Of a stretch of 64,000 nt of DNA, positions 25,301-33,413 are shown piece by piece; the stretch's first letter is position 1; each line of letters opens with the position of its first letter. A program made the translations under genes and the position numbers. Below the pieces are notes generated by a model that was given only the letters and a program-made list of their open reading frames with translations, did not search any database and had not been told where the DNA came from. Origin of the DNA: CAVQBC01 sp963848415 (GTDB lineage: Bacteria; Actinomycetota; Thermoleophilia; Solirubrobacterales; Solirubrobacteraceae); NCBI GenBank assembly GCA_963848415.1, contig CAWKDN010000001.1, positions 1,612,001 through 1,676,000 of the forward strand, read 5' to 3'.

Positions 25301-26846
25301 CGCCGCGGCGGGCGCGGATCGTGCCCGCGACGCGGTCCCACACGATCCGCGGGCGCAGCTCTGAGAACTCCTCGGAGGGATAGCGGCCGTCGAGCATGTC
25401 CAGGACGTTCTCGAGCTGCGGGCGCGAGAGCTCGGCGTAGGTGTAGGTGCGCAGCAGCAGCGTGTGCAGGCCGTCGACGTCCAGGCCGTCGTCGCCGGCC
25501 GAGGCGGCCATCGCCACCACCTGCTGGGCGAGCACGTCGAGCGGGTTGCGCGGCACGACGGTGGACTCGATCCTGGCCTCGCGCATGCGCTGGGCGACGA
25601 CGGCGCACTCGAGCAGGTCGGCGCGGAACTTGGGGAAGATGCGCCCCTTGGAGACGTCGCCGACGTTGTGGCCGGCGCGGCCGATGCGCTGCAGGCCCGC
25701 GGTCACCGACTTGGGCGACTCGACCTGCAGCACGAGGTCGACGGCGCCCATGTCGATCCCGAGCTCGAGGCTCGAGGTCGCGACGAGGCACGGCAGGTCG
25801 CCGGCCTTGAGCTGGTCCTCGACCAGCAGGCGCTCCTCGCGCGAGAGCGAGCCGTGGTGGGCGCGGGCGATCGGCGCGCCCGGGTCCGGCGCGGGCGGCC
25901 CGCCCGCCGCCCACGTCGCCTGCGCGCCGTCGCCGTTCGTCGCGGGCGCATCGTCCTCGTGGGCGGCCAGCTCGTTGAGCCGCAAGGCGAGCCGCTCCGC
26001 TCCGCGCCGGTTGTTGACGAAGACGATCGTCGAGCGGTGCTCGCGGACGAGCTTGAGCAGCTCGGGGTAGATGGCCGGCCAGATCGACTTGCGCGTGGCC
26101 TCCTGGCCGGCGAACGGATCGAGCTCGGCGTCCGGCGCCGGACCCTGGTCGGGCTCGCGCATGCTCTCGACGGGCACGTGGATCTTCAGGTCCAGCGGCT
26201 TGCGCACGCCCGTGTCGACGATCGTGCACGTCCGCTTCGGGCCGACCATGAAGCGCGCGACCTCTTCCAGCGGGTTCTGGGTCGCGGAGAGCCCGATCCG
26301 CTGCACGTCGCGGTCGGCCTGCTCGGCGAGCCGCTCGAGCGTGATCGCCAGGTGCGCGCCGCGCTTGGTCTGCGCGACGGCGTGGATCTCGTCGACGATC
26401 ACCCACTGGGTCTCGGTGAAGATCTCGCGCGCCTGGCTGGTGAGCATCAGGTAGAGCGACTCGGGTGTCGTGATCAGCACGTCGGGCGGGTGGCGGACCA
26501 TGTCGCGCCGCTCCTTCTGCGGCGTGTCGCCCGTGCGGATCCCGACCGTGATGTCGCCGCCGATCCCGCGCAGCGGCGCCCGCAGGTTCTTCTCGATGTC
26601 GTAGGAGAGCGCCTTCAGCGGCGAGACGTAGACCAGCCGCGTCTTGTCGGCGCTCGGCTCGGCCACCAGCCGGTCGAGCGCCCACAGGAAGGCCGCGAGC
26701 GTCTTGCCAGAGCCGGTCGGGGCGGAGAGCAGCACGTGCTCGCCGGTCGCGATCGCCGGCCACGCCTGCGCCTGGGCGGCGGTCGGCTCGGCGAAGGCGC
26801 GTCCGAACCACTCGCGGACCGTAGGGGTGAAGCTCGAGAGTGGCAT
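22365..26846 (-). CDS. lhr: Lhr-type superfamily 2 DNA/RNA helicase
   Basis: A 1493-residue helicase, the full Lhr length. Motif I is APTGSGKT at residues 42-49, motif II VDEIHAVAQTKRGAHLAITLERL, motif III LSATQNP, and motif VI in LQRIGRAGHNVGD. After the helicase core come a winged-helix and Lhr-core part and a very long C-terminal region (about 600 residues) found in bacterial Lhr. In mycobacteria Lhr is a 3'-to-5' translocase induced by DNA damage. ATG 26846 (MPLSSFTPTVREWF) fits the family start. The region upstream holds hairpins and repeats rather than a clear promoter. Confidence 0.95.
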   Translation of the reverse strand: MPLSSFTPTVREWFGRAFAEPTAAQAQAWPAIATGEHVLLSAPTGSGKTLAAFLWALDRLVAEPSADKTRLVYVSPLKALSYDIEKNLRAPLRGIGGDITVGIRTGDTPQKERRDMVRHPPDVLITTPESLYLMLTSQAREIFTETQWVIVDEIHAVAQTKRGAHLAITLERLAEQADRDVQRIGLSATQNPLEEVARFMVGPKRTCTIVDTGVRKPLDLKIHVPVESMREPDQGPAPDAELDPFAGQEATRKSIWPAIYPELLKLVREHRSTIVFVNNRRGAERLALRLNELAAHEDDAPATNGDGAQATWAAGGPPAPDPGAPIARAHHGSLSREERLLVEDQLKAGDLPCLVATSSLELGIDMGAVDLVLQVESPKSVTAGLQRIGRAGHNVGDVSKGRIFPKFRADLLECAVVAQRMREARIESTVVPRNPLDVLAQQVVAMAASAGDDGLDVDGLHTLLLRTYTYAELSRPQLENVLDMLDGRYPSEEFSELRPRIVWDRVAGTIRARRGARALAITNAGTIPDRGLYSVNMPDGRRVGELDEEMVYEARPGQTFLLGASAWRIEEITRDRVIVSPAPGAPAAVPFWRGDGVGRPRELGEAIGAFARWAVGQEAETLERDYDLDALAARNLLEFLREQEEATRVLPSDRTIVVERFRDEIGDWRMCILSPYGGRVHAAWGLALSARIRDEYGLESDAIWSDDGIIVHLPDADEPPGADLVLMDPDELEDRVVGELGGSALFGARFRENAGRALLIPRAYPGRRTPLWQQRLKSQTLLEVAKRYGQFPIVLETYRECLRDVLDVPGLAELMRKLQTRELSLVEVETPTASPFASSLLFDYVATYMYEGDTPNAERRAAALALDRDLLRELLGQEELRELIDPGALEQVEADLQRTSERTRAEHPDALHDVLRRVGDLTADEAADRVVAGADAGAWLEQLAGERRAVTLRVGGERRWVAAEDAGLYRDALGAVPPSGLPDVFLEDVPDALERLARRYARTHGPFESSRARARYGLDLTPVLAGLERAGDLVRGELRPGGTEREWCDPEVLRRLRRASLAALRKEIEPADQRALARFMPSWQGVDRHPAGGAGPDRLREMLVPLQGMALAAEVWERDVLPRRVGAYSPSWLDQLCASGEVVWVGAGALGRRTGRVALYFREDAPLLGPPPGRGEAPAEPAHEAIRERLRGGAAFFTDLLVDVAGIPTEELQEALWDLVWAGEVTNDAFAPLRSPRQAVSNQWSQRARAERAQRRRFGSRRTGAQPQVQGRWSLTDRLFSAGDGDPGARRRTQAELLLERYGIVTREQVLAEGVPGGFSSLYDSLAALETIGVARRGYFIEGLGGAQFALPGAVERLRAQRDDDAAPPVVLAATDPAQPYGAALKWPPREEGEGAAAGRRPARQAGAYVVLAGAEPVLYVERGGKGLQVLVEPGDPRLTPAFEALADAVRRGRIRRLGLERVDGDPVVGSAWEEPLIELGFRAGPRRLTLTA

Positions 26847-26893
26847 GGGGCTCTATAGACGGTACCTGCCGCGGGATGTGGGCTCGGCGGCGT

Positions 26894-27070
26894 GGCGCCG
26901 CCGGCGTGAACCCCGCTGGCAAGGGGGTGCGGTGTCATCGGCTCGGCGAGCGCCGGCGCGCCAGAAGAGTCAAGCGATACGAGAACGGCCTGTATGTCAG
27001 TCCGTTCTCGTATCGGTCGGCGGAGAACGCCCCCAAGGGCACCCGCCACCCTTACCAGCGGGGGTTCGCC
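26894..27070. repeat. Inward-facing repeat pair with central palindrome (copy 1)
   Basis: The rightward arm (26894-26927) has GGCGCCG, then AACCCCGCTGGCAAGGGGG; the leftward arm (27046-27070), read on the other strand, is GGCGAACCCCCGCTGGTAAG with GGTGG following. Each arm can form a CCCC/GGGG hairpin. A larger nested hairpin (27025-27067) closes the right side just past the MFS stop. The same motif appears at 48832-49079 and 57326-57430. It fills most of the 231-base gap between the MFS and lhr genes; I see no gene in the gap. Confidence 0.5.
26975..27015. repeat. Perfect 14-bp inverted repeat with 13-base loop
   Basis: CGATACGAGAACGG, 13 bases, CCGTTCTCGTATCG. Perfect symmetry and a low G+C content make it stand out. 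It lies between the MFS stop (27078) and the lhr start (26846), in the middle of the repeat pair 26894-27070. It may be a regulator's operator or a hairpin in the leftward transcript; no T-run follows. The arms resemble the GATACGAAACG arms near the TetR-type operators at 57182-57260. Confidence 0.6.
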
Positions 27071-27077
27071 TGCGAGA

Positions 27078-28289
27078 TCACGCGGTCTGAGGCTGCGGCG
27101 CGGTCAGCGTCCGCCGCCGCGCCACCGTGATCACGGCACCGACGGCCCCCGCGGCGAACGCAACGACGAACGCCGCCGGCCAGTCCCACTCCTCGACGAT
27201 CACCCCGGCCAGCGCCGAGCCGATCGCGATCCCGCCGACGAAGGCGGTCACCGGCCAGGTGTAGGCCTCCGTGCGTGCGCCGGCGGGCGCGACCCAGCCG
27301 ACCAGCTCGTTGCGGGTGGCCAGCAGCGGGGCGATGAACATCCCCGCGGGGATGACGAGCAGCGCCATGACCAGCGGCGAGGAGGCCACCGCCATCGGCA
27401 GCAGGCTCAGGGGAAGCAGCGCCGAGACGGCGAGGTGCACGCGCTCGAGCGGCGGGCGCCGCGGGAGCGCACCGTAGATCAGCCCGCCGGCGGCGCTGCC
27501 GACCGACCAGATCGCCAGCAGCAGCCCGGCCAGCTCCGCGCTCCCCTCGGCCTCGCTGAACGCCGGCAGCGCGACCTCGCAGATCCCGATCCCGATCCCG
27601 GCCGGCAACGACGTCAGCACGAGGCTGCGCACGCCGGCCGAGCGCAGCGCGCCGAGCACGCCGGCCGACTCCGTCTCGGGGTCGCGCTGGGCCTCGCGCG
27701 TCGGGCGCAGGGCGGTGAAGGCCAGCGTCCCCGCGATGACGCTGACGGCGGAGACGATCAGCGCCGCGGCGGGCGAGACGAGCGCGGTGATCAGCGCGGT
27801 CAGCAGCGGCCCGGCGATGAAGATCAGCTCGATCATGACCGCGTCCAGCGCGTAGGCGGGCTGCAGCAGCTCGGGGCGATCGCGCAGCAGCCGCGGCCAC
27901 AGCGAGCGCAGCACGGAGGAGGTCGGCGGGATCGCGAACCCGGCGGTGAAGCCGCAGGCGACCAGCACCGCCACCGGCGCGTCGAGCTCGCCGAAGGCCA
28001 CCAGCGCCCCGAGCGCCGCCGCGTGGCCGACGCCGAGCGGCGGCAGCACCCGGCGCGCGCCGAAGCGGTCCACGAGCCGCCCCTGCACCGGCGCGCCGAT
28101 GCCGCTGCCGGCGGCCAGCGAGCCGGCCACCGCGCCGGCGATGGCGTAGGAGCCCGTGCTCTCCCGCAGGTAGAGGATGACCGCCAGCGCGTTGATGCCG
28201 ATCGGGAAGCGCGCGAGCAGGGTGGTCGCCACCAGCGCGGCCACGTAGGGCGCCCGGAGCACGGCGGCGTAGTTGCGCATCCCGCTCAT
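27078..28289 (-). CDS. MFS transporter, 12-TM
   Basis: A 403-residue membrane protein with about twelve hydrophobic segments, the MFS loop 2-3 motif as GRLVDRFGARRVL, and a central loop LRPTREAQRDPETES between the halves. The ATG at 28289 overlaps the stop of the uracil-DNA glycosylase gene (ATGA). It is the last gene of a TetR-UDG-MFS operon, so it is probably an exporter controlled by the TetR protein. The substrate is unknown. A repeat and hairpins follow its stop. Confidence 0.88.
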   Translation of the reverse strand: MSGMRNYAAVLRAPYVAALVATTLLARFPIGINALAVILYLRESTGSYAIAGAVAGSLAAGSGIGAPVQGRLVDRFGARRVLPPLGVGHAAALGALVAFGELDAPVAVLVACGFTAGFAIPPTSSVLRSLWPRLLRDRPELLQPAYALDAVMIELIFIAGPLLTALITALVSPAAALIVSAVSVIAGTLAFTALRPTREAQRDPETESAGVLGALRSAGVRSLVLTSLPAGIGIGICEVALPAFSEAEGSAELAGLLLAIWSVGSAAGGLIYGALPRRPPLERVHLAVSALLPLSLLPMAVASSPLVMALLVIPAGMFIAPLLATRNELVGWVAPAGARTEAYTWPVTAFVGGIAIGSALAGVIVEEWDWPAAFVVAFAAGAVGAVITVARRRTLTAPQPQTA

Positions 28290-29011
28290 GGTGGCGTGTC
28301 GCCCGCGAGCGCCCGGGCGCGCACGAGGACCGCGTCGAGCATCGCGGGCACGAGCCGGCCCGTGAACGTGTTCTGCTGGCTGGGATGGAAGCTCCCGATC
28401 AGCGCCGGCCCGGCCGCCGCGGCGAGCTCGGCGCCGTGGCCGAAGCGCGGCCGCGGACGCGGGTTCTCCTCGCCCAGCGCGACCCGCAGGCGCAGGGCGG
28501 CGTCCCACGCGAAGGCGCCGAGGCACACGATCACCCGCAGCGACTCCAGCGCGTGGACCTCGGCGACCAGCCACGGCGCGCAGGTGTCGCGCTCGGCCGG
28601 CGACGGGCGGTTCGCGGGCGGCGCGCAGCGCACGGCGGCGGTGACGAAACAGTCCGTCAGCGCGAGGCCGTCGTCGCGGTGGATCGCGGTCGGCTGGTTG
28701 GCGAATCCGGTGCGGTGCAGGGCGGCGAACAGGAAGTCGCCCGAGCGGTCGCCGGTGAAGATCCGCCCCGTACGGTTGGCGCCGTGGGCGGCGGGGGCGA
28801 GGCCGAGCACCAGCACGCGCGCGCCCGGGTCGCCGAAGCCTGCGATCGGGCGGCCCCAGTAGTCCCAGTCGCGAAAGGCGGCGCGCTTCTCGCGTGCCGC
28901 CTGCTCGCGCCACTCGACCAACCGCGGGCAGCGCCGGCAGGCGATCACCTCCCGCTCGACCGCGGCCAGCCGCGTCCGCCCGTCCCCGGCCGCCGCGGCG
29001 GCCCGGCTCAC
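28286..29011 (-). CDS. Uracil-DNA glycosylase, family 5 (UdgB-like)
   Basis: A 241-residue protein. Iron-sulfur cysteines begin with Cys25 and Cys28 in ACRRCPRL and continue later in the chain. The first active-site motif is GLAPAAHGANRTGR at residues 70-83, in which the water-activating residue is Ala, as in family 5 rather than family 4 UDGs. The second motif is SFHPSQQNTFTGRL near the C-terminus. It removes uracil and deaminated purines from DNA. GTG 29011 overlaps the TetR stop (GTGA) and its end overlaps the MFS start. Confidence 0.92.
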   Translation of the reverse strand: MSRAAAAAGDGRTRLAAVEREVIACRRCPRLVEWREQAAREKRAAFRDWDYWGRPIAGFGDPGARVLVLGLAPAAHGANRTGRIFTGDRSGDFLFAALHRTGFANQPTAIHRDDGLALTDCFVTAAVRCAPPANRPSPAERDTCAPWLVAEVHALESLRVIVCLGAFAWDAALRLRVALGEENPRPRPRFGHGAELAAAAGPALIGSFHPSQQNTFTGRLVPAMLDAVLVRARALAGDTPP

Positions 29012-29655
29012 GCCGGCGCGCGCTCCGGCGCCGCCATCAGCCCGAACACGAGCCGCTCGACCACCGGCACGAGCTCGCCGACCGACTCCGGCTGGCCCGT
29101 GCGCAGCTGGCGCGAGGCCAGCTCGACGACCGCGCCGACGATCGCGAAGGCGTCGTGCGGGCCGGCCAGGCGCCCGGCCCCGTCGGGCCTCGTGTCCGCG
29201 CGATTGACGGCGTCGACGTAGTCGGCCACGCGGGCGAGCACGCGGTCGCGGCGCTCCATCGCGCGTGGTCCGGCCCCGATGATCTCCACCAGCAGCGTCT
29301 GGGCCTGGTCCGGGTACTCGGCGAGCACCTCGAGCAGCGCGGCGACGGTAGCCCGCACGCGCGCCGCCGGCTCCCCGGCGTGCGCCGATCCCGCCGCCTC
29401 CATCGCTGCCAGCACCGCTTCGCCGGCGGCGTCGAACAGCGCGAGGATGCACTCCTCCTTGTTGCCGAAGTGCTCGTAGAAGGTGGCCTTGGACATCCCG
29501 GCCTCGCGCGCGATCGCCTCGGCGGTGGCGTCGGCGTAGCCGGCACGGGCGAACACCGCCGACGCGGCCGCGAACAGGCGAGCGCGCTGGCGGTCCTGGC
29601 GCACCTCGAGCGGCGGAGCGTGGCGGCCCCTCGGAGCGGACGGCCGGGCCTCCAT
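29008..29655 (-). CDS. TetR-family transcriptional regulator
   Basis: A 215-residue TetR protein. The HTH covers about residues 28-75: RLFAAASAVFARAGYADATAEAIAREAGMSKATFYEHFGNKEECILALF, the classic TetR pattern ending in the YEHF helix. The C-terminal ligand domain is not assigned. ATG 29655 follows a GTG one codon earlier. It heads an operon with a uracil-DNA glycosylase and an MFS transporter, all with overlapping ends, and most likely represses this operon. Confidence 0.9.
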   Translation of the reverse strand: MEARPSAPRGRHAPPLEVRQDRQRARLFAAASAVFARAGYADATAEAIAREAGMSKATFYEHFGNKEECILALFDAAGEAVLAAMEAAGSAHAGEPAARVRATVAALLEVLAEYPDQAQTLLVEIIGAGPRAMERRDRVLARVADYVDAVNRADTRPDGAGRLAGPHDAFAIVGAVVELASRQLRTGQPESVGELVPVVERLVFGLMAAPERAPA

Positions 29656-29731
29656 CACGCGGCGATCCTACCCGGCCACCGCCGTCAACAGCCCCGCACG
29701 CCGGACTGGCCGCCTATGCTTTGCGCCGCCC

Positions 29732-30145
29732 ATGCGCCGCCTGTCCCTCCTCCTTGCCACGATCGCCGCGCTCGCCGCCGCCGGCTGCGGCCAGTCGGAG
29801 ACGGCCGGGACCGACGTGGAGCAGTTTCAGGGCGAGCAGAAGGCGGTCGCCCAGGTCGTCGCCGACCTGCAGGAGGCCGGCGAGGCCCAGGACGCCGAGA
29901 AGATCTGCAACGACATCCTGGCGCCGTCGCTCGTCCGCCAGATCGCCGCCGCGGGCGCCGACTGCGCCGCGGAGATGAAGAAGTCCATCCAGGACGCCGA
30001 CGACTTCCAGCTCGAGACCAAGAAGGTCACGGTCAACGGCACGCGCGCCGTCGCCGAGGTCACGGGTCAGGCCGGCGACGCCGACCGCACGGTCACCTTC
30101 AAGTTCGTCAAGGAGGGCGGGAAGTGGCGCGCCGAGTCGCTGTGA
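29732..30145 (+). CDS. Small lipoprotein, unknown function
   Basis: A 137-residue protein with a lipoprotein signal (RLSLLLATIAALAAAGC, Cys19). The mature part begins with a charged helical region (EQFQGEQKAVAQVVADLQEAGEAQDAEKIC), two further cysteines near residues 58 and 77 that may pair, and a C-terminal beta part (TKKVTVNGTRAVAEVTG, TVTFKFVKEGGKWRAESL) reminiscent of NTF2-like or DUF4878 lipoproteins. The function is not known. It stands alone. Confidence 0.75.
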   Translation: MRRLSLLLATIAALAAAGCGQSETAGTDVEQFQGEQKAVAQVVADLQEAGEAQDAEKICNDILAPSLVRQIAAAGADCAAEMKKSIQDADDFQLETKKVTVNGTRAVAEVTGQAGDADRTVTFKFVKEGGKWRAESL

Positions 30146-30158
30146 GCGGCGAGCTCGG

Positions 30159-31157
30159 CTAGCCCAGCGGGCGCCCGTACTGGCGCTCGTAGTAGGCGCG
30201 GTAGTCGCCCGAGCGGATCGGCTCCCACCACCACCGGTTCTCGCGGTACCAGTCCACGGTGCGGGCGAGCCCCTCGTCGAAGCGCACCTGGGACTCCCAG
30301 CCGAGCGCGCGGATCTTCTCGGAGGCCAGCGAGTAGCGGCGGTCGTGGCCCGGGCGGTCGGTGACGTACTCGATCAGGCTCTCGTCGCCGCCGGTGAGGG
30401 AGATGATGCGCTGGACGACCTCGAGGTTGGGGCTCTCGTCGGGCCCGCCGACGTTGTACACCTCGCCGGGCACCCCGTGCTCGAGCGCGAAGCCGATCCC
30501 GCGCGCGAAGTCCTCCACGTAGATCCAGTTGCGGACCTGCTGGCCGTCGCCGTAGACCGGGAGCTTGTCGCCGTGCAGGGCGTTGAGCACCATCAGCGGG
30601 ATCAGCTTCTCGGGGTACTGGTAAGGGCCGTAGTTGTTCGAGCCGCGGCAGATCAGCGCCTCGAGGCCGTAGGTGTGGCGGTAGGAGGCGACCAGCAGGT
30701 CCGCGCCGGCCTTGGTCGCCGAGTAGGGGGAGGACGGCTGCAGCGGCGAGGCCTCGGTGAAGGAGCCCGTCTCTATCGAGCCGTACACCTCGTCGGTGGA
30801 GACCTGCACGTAGCGCACCCTGCGCGCGCGAGCCGCCTCGAGCAGCACGTAGGTGCCCTGGGCATGGGTCGTCACGAAGGCGTCGGGCTCGGCGATCGAG
30901 CGGTCGACGTGGGTCTCGGCGGCGAAGTTGACCACCGCGTCGGCGTCGGCGATGGCGCTCGCGACGGCGTCGGCGTCCTCGATCCCGGCGCGCACGAAGG
31001 CGAAGCCGGCGAGCTTGTCGACGTCGTGGAGGTTCTCTTCCCGGCCGGCGTAGGTGAGCTTGTCGAGCACCGTGACGTCGTCGCCGAACTCCGTCAGGCG
31101 CTGGCGCACGAAGGTCGAGCCGATGAACCCGGCGCCACCGCAGACGAGCAGCCTCAT
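30159..31157 (-). CDS. rfbB: dTDP-glucose 4,6-dehydratase
   Basis: A 332-residue short-chain dehydrogenase-type sugar dehydratase. The NAD site is CGGAGFIGS near residue 7; other marks are NFAAETHVDRSI, the catalytic STDEVYG, and YSATKAGADLLV with the active-site Tyr and Lys, followed by RGSNNYGPYQYPEKLIP. It makes dTDP-4-keto-6-deoxyglucose, step two of dTDP-L-rhamnose synthesis. ATG at 31157 overlaps the rfbD stop (ATGA). The C-terminal RPGHDRRYSLASEKIRALGW segment is typical. Confidence 0.97.
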   Translation of the reverse strand: MRLLVCGGAGFIGSTFVRQRLTEFGDDVTVLDKLTYAGREENLHDVDKLAGFAFVRAGIEDADAVASAIADADAVVNFAAETHVDRSIAEPDAFVTTHAQGTYVLLEAARARRVRYVQVSTDEVYGSIETGSFTEASPLQPSSPYSATKAGADLLVASYRHTYGLEALICRGSNNYGPYQYPEKLIPLMVLNALHGDKLPVYGDGQQVRNWIYVEDFARGIGFALEHGVPGEVYNVGGPDESPNLEVVQRIISLTGGDESLIEYVTDRPGHDRRYSLASEKIRALGWESQVRFDEGLARTVDWYRENRWWWEPIRSGDYRAYYERQYGRPLG

Positions 31158-32011
31158 GACGCGGGCGCCTGCAGCTTGGCGGCGGCGAGGTAGGCGGAGA
31201 GCCCCTGCCGCCAGGCGGGCAGGCGCGGCGCGTCGGCGCGCAGGCTGGCCATCGCCGAGTACGCCGGGCGCGGCGCCGGGCGCCCGAGCTCGGCGGTGGT
31301 GCCGCGAACCGCCCGGCACGCGAGGCCTTCGAGCTCGAAGGTCGCCGCCGCCAGGTCGTACCACGAGCACGAGCCGCCGCCGGCGATGTGCAGGACGCCC
31401 TGCAGCCGGCGCTCGGCGACCTCCACGAGGGCCGGCCCGAGGTGCCCGGTGTAGGTGGGGCAGCCGACCTGGTCGTCGACCACGGTGACCTCGTCGCGCT
31501 CGCCCGCGAGGCGCAGCATCGTGGCCACGAAGTTGCGCCCGTGGACGCCGAACAGCCACGAGGAGCGCACGATCGCGTGGCCGCCGGGCGCGGCCTCGGC
31601 GACCGCCAGCTCCCCGGCGAGCTTGGAGCGGCCGTAGGCGCCGGTCGGCCTGACGGGCGCGGACTCCGGATACGGCTCGCTCGCGGTGCCGCCGAAGACG
31701 TAGTCCGAGGAGACGTGCACGACGAGGGCGCCGTTGCCGGCCGCCGCGACGGCGACGTGCCCGGCGCCGTCGCCGTTGACGCGGGTGGCCTCGGCCTCGG
31801 CCGTCTCGGCGCCGTCGACGTCGGTCCAGGCGGCGCAGTTGACGACCACTTCTGGCCGCTCCGCGCGCACGGCGGCGCGCACCGCGGCGGCGTCCGTGAC
31901 GTCCAGCTCGCGCCGCGACAGGGCCGTGACCTCGTGCCCGGCCCGTCCGGCGGCGGCGACCACGTCGTGTCCCAACATCCCCGCAGCGCCCGTGACGAGC
32001 AGGCGTGTCAT
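31154..32011 (-). CDS. rfbD: dTDP-4-dehydrorhamnose reductase
   Basis: A 285-residue NADPH-dependent reductase. It has TGAAGMLGHDV near residue 7, VVNCAAWTDVDGAE, HVSSDYVFGG and the catalytic YGRSKLAGE, then RSSWLFG and DQVGCPTYTGHLG. It performs the last step of dTDP-L-rhamnose synthesis. It is coupled to rfbB and comes 7 bases after a PucR-type regulator gene on the same strand. No rfbC epimerase lies in the window. Confidence 0.96.
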   Translation of the reverse strand: MTRLLVTGAAGMLGHDVVAAAGRAGHEVTALSRRELDVTDAAAVRAAVRAERPEVVVNCAAWTDVDGAETAEAEATRVNGDGAGHVAVAAAGNGALVVHVSSDYVFGGTASEPYPESAPVRPTGAYGRSKLAGELAVAEAAPGGHAIVRSSWLFGVHGRNFVATMLRLAGERDEVTVVDDQVGCPTYTGHLGPALVEVAERRLQGVLHIAGGGSCSWYDLAAATFELEGLACRAVRGTTAELGRPAPRPAYSAMASLRADAPRLPAWRQGLSAYLAAAKLQAPAS

Positions 32012-32018
32012 CGGGCGA

Positions 32019-33335
32019 TCACGGCGAAGAGGAATAGCGCATCGACGCTCCGGCGCGCAACGCGAGCGCGAGCTCGAAGCGTGCGTCCGGGTCCTCCAGC
32101 CGGTCGCCGAAGAGATCGCGCAGCTGGCGCAGGCGGTAGCGCACGGTCTGGGGGTGCACGTCGAGGTCGGCGGCCATGGCCCGCACCTGGCCGGGCCGGT
32201 CGAGCCACGCCCGCAGCGTCTCGGCGAGCCGCTCGCGGCTCGCGTCGGGCACGTCGCGCAGTGGCGCGAGGCGCGAGTCCGCCAGGTCTGCGACGAGGCC
32301 CGGGTCGGCGGCCAGGACCAGCGCGGCCAGGTGGTCCTCGACCGCCACCAGGCCGGACGCCGGGAGCCGGCCGGCCAACGCCAACCGGAAGCCGGTCGCG
32401 GCCCGGCGGACGCTGCCGGCGGCCTCCTCCCACGGCGCCGACGGACCGAGCACGGCCGTGGTCTCGCCGACGAGCGACTCGAGCTGGCGCCGGCGCCCCG
32501 GCGCGTCGGGATCGGGGATCACGACGACGGCCAGCCCACCCGCCGCCGCGCCGACCGCCTCGCCGCCGAGCCGGCGCGCGAGCCGCGAGGCCGTGGCGTC
32601 GGCGATCTCCTCCCCGGGCGCCGCGTCGCCGCCCTCCGGGCCCGGGGCGCCCGGCGCGGGCAGGCCGGCCTGCGGGCCGGCGCCGAAGGCGACGGCAGCG
32701 GGCCGCGCGCTGTCGATGACCCCCGCCACCAGCCCGGCCAGCCGGCGCGGCAGCGGCCAGGCCGCCGCGGCTGCGGCGCTGCGGATCGCCTCGGGCGACG
32801 GCGGCGGCTCCTGGGCCAGCAGGCGCACGAGGCGCCGCCGCCGCCGCTCGCTCTCGCCGGCCGCGGCGGACTGCTCTTCGGCGTAGCCCTCCGCCGACTC
32901 GGCCGACAGCTCGTCGATGTAGGCGAAGATCGCCTCGCCGAGGTCGTAGATCACCTCGGGCGGCAGGCCGCGCGCGACCGCCGCCTCCACGAACCGCCGC
33001 CAGGCCAGCCGGGCGCCCACGCGATAGGCGGCCAGCAGGGCGTCGAGGCTGCGGCCCGAGTGGAACTCGCCGCGCCCGAGGTTGACGTAGGTCTCGCGCG
33101 CGTCGCCGAGGTCGGCGGAGGGGTCGACCAGGAGGTCCACGAAGCGCCCGAAGGCGACCTCGACGCCGAAGCGGACCATGCGGCCGAACGCGCCCTCCAT
33201 CGCGCGGGCGTAGCCGGGCACCTCGCGGGCGATGGCGGCGATCGTCTCGTCGGCCAGCGCGGGCAGCACCGGCCGCAGTGCATCCGCGGTCTCCGGCGGC
33301 AGCGCCTCGAACGGCCGCTCGAGCGTCATTGTCAT
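32019..33335 (-). CDS. PucR/CdaR-type transcriptional regulator
   Basis: A 438-residue protein. The N-terminal half is helical with a conserved SLDALLAAYRVGARLAWRRF segment seen in actinobacterial PucR-like regulators; the middle holds Ala/Pro/Gly-rich linkers; the C-terminal 70 residues contain ETLRAWLDRPGQVRAMAADLDVHPQTVRYRLRQLRDLFG, the PucR HTH. Ligand and targets are unknown. It starts at ATG 33335, is divergent from the desaturase (78-base gap) and precedes rfbD by 7 bases, so it may control either. Confidence 0.88.
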   Translation of the reverse strand: MTMTLERPFEALPPETADALRPVLPALADETIAAIAREVPGYARAMEGAFGRMVRFGVEVAFGRFVDLLVDPSADLGDARETYVNLGRGEFHSGRSLDALLAAYRVGARLAWRRFVEAAVARGLPPEVIYDLGEAIFAYIDELSAESAEGYAEEQSAAAGESERRRRRLVRLLAQEPPPSPEAIRSAAAAAAWPLPRRLAGLVAGVIDSARPAAVAFGAGPQAGLPAPGAPGPEGGDAAPGEEIADATASRLARRLGGEAVGAAAGGLAVVVIPDPDAPGRRRQLESLVGETTAVLGPSAPWEEAAGSVRRAATGFRLALAGRLPASGLVAVEDHLAALVLAADPGLVADLADSRLAPLRDVPDASRERLAETLRAWLDRPGQVRAMAADLDVHPQTVRYRLRQLRDLFGDRLEDPDARFELALALRAGASMRYSSSP

Positions 33336-33413
33336 GAGGCTACAGAAATCAGCCGGTCAGACCGTCCCGGACGCACATGATGCGGCGTGAGGAGCGGGTA
33401 ACACTGCATCACG

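Noticed and set aside
23298..26858. Several very long rightward frames opposite lhr
   Set aside because: High G+C makes stop codons rare; these frames lack any domain and run antisense to a well-conserved helicase.
26840..27130. Rightward frame over the lhr/MFS gap
   Set aside because: It reads through hairpins and repeat arms, and its end overlaps the MFS gene; better explained as non-coding.
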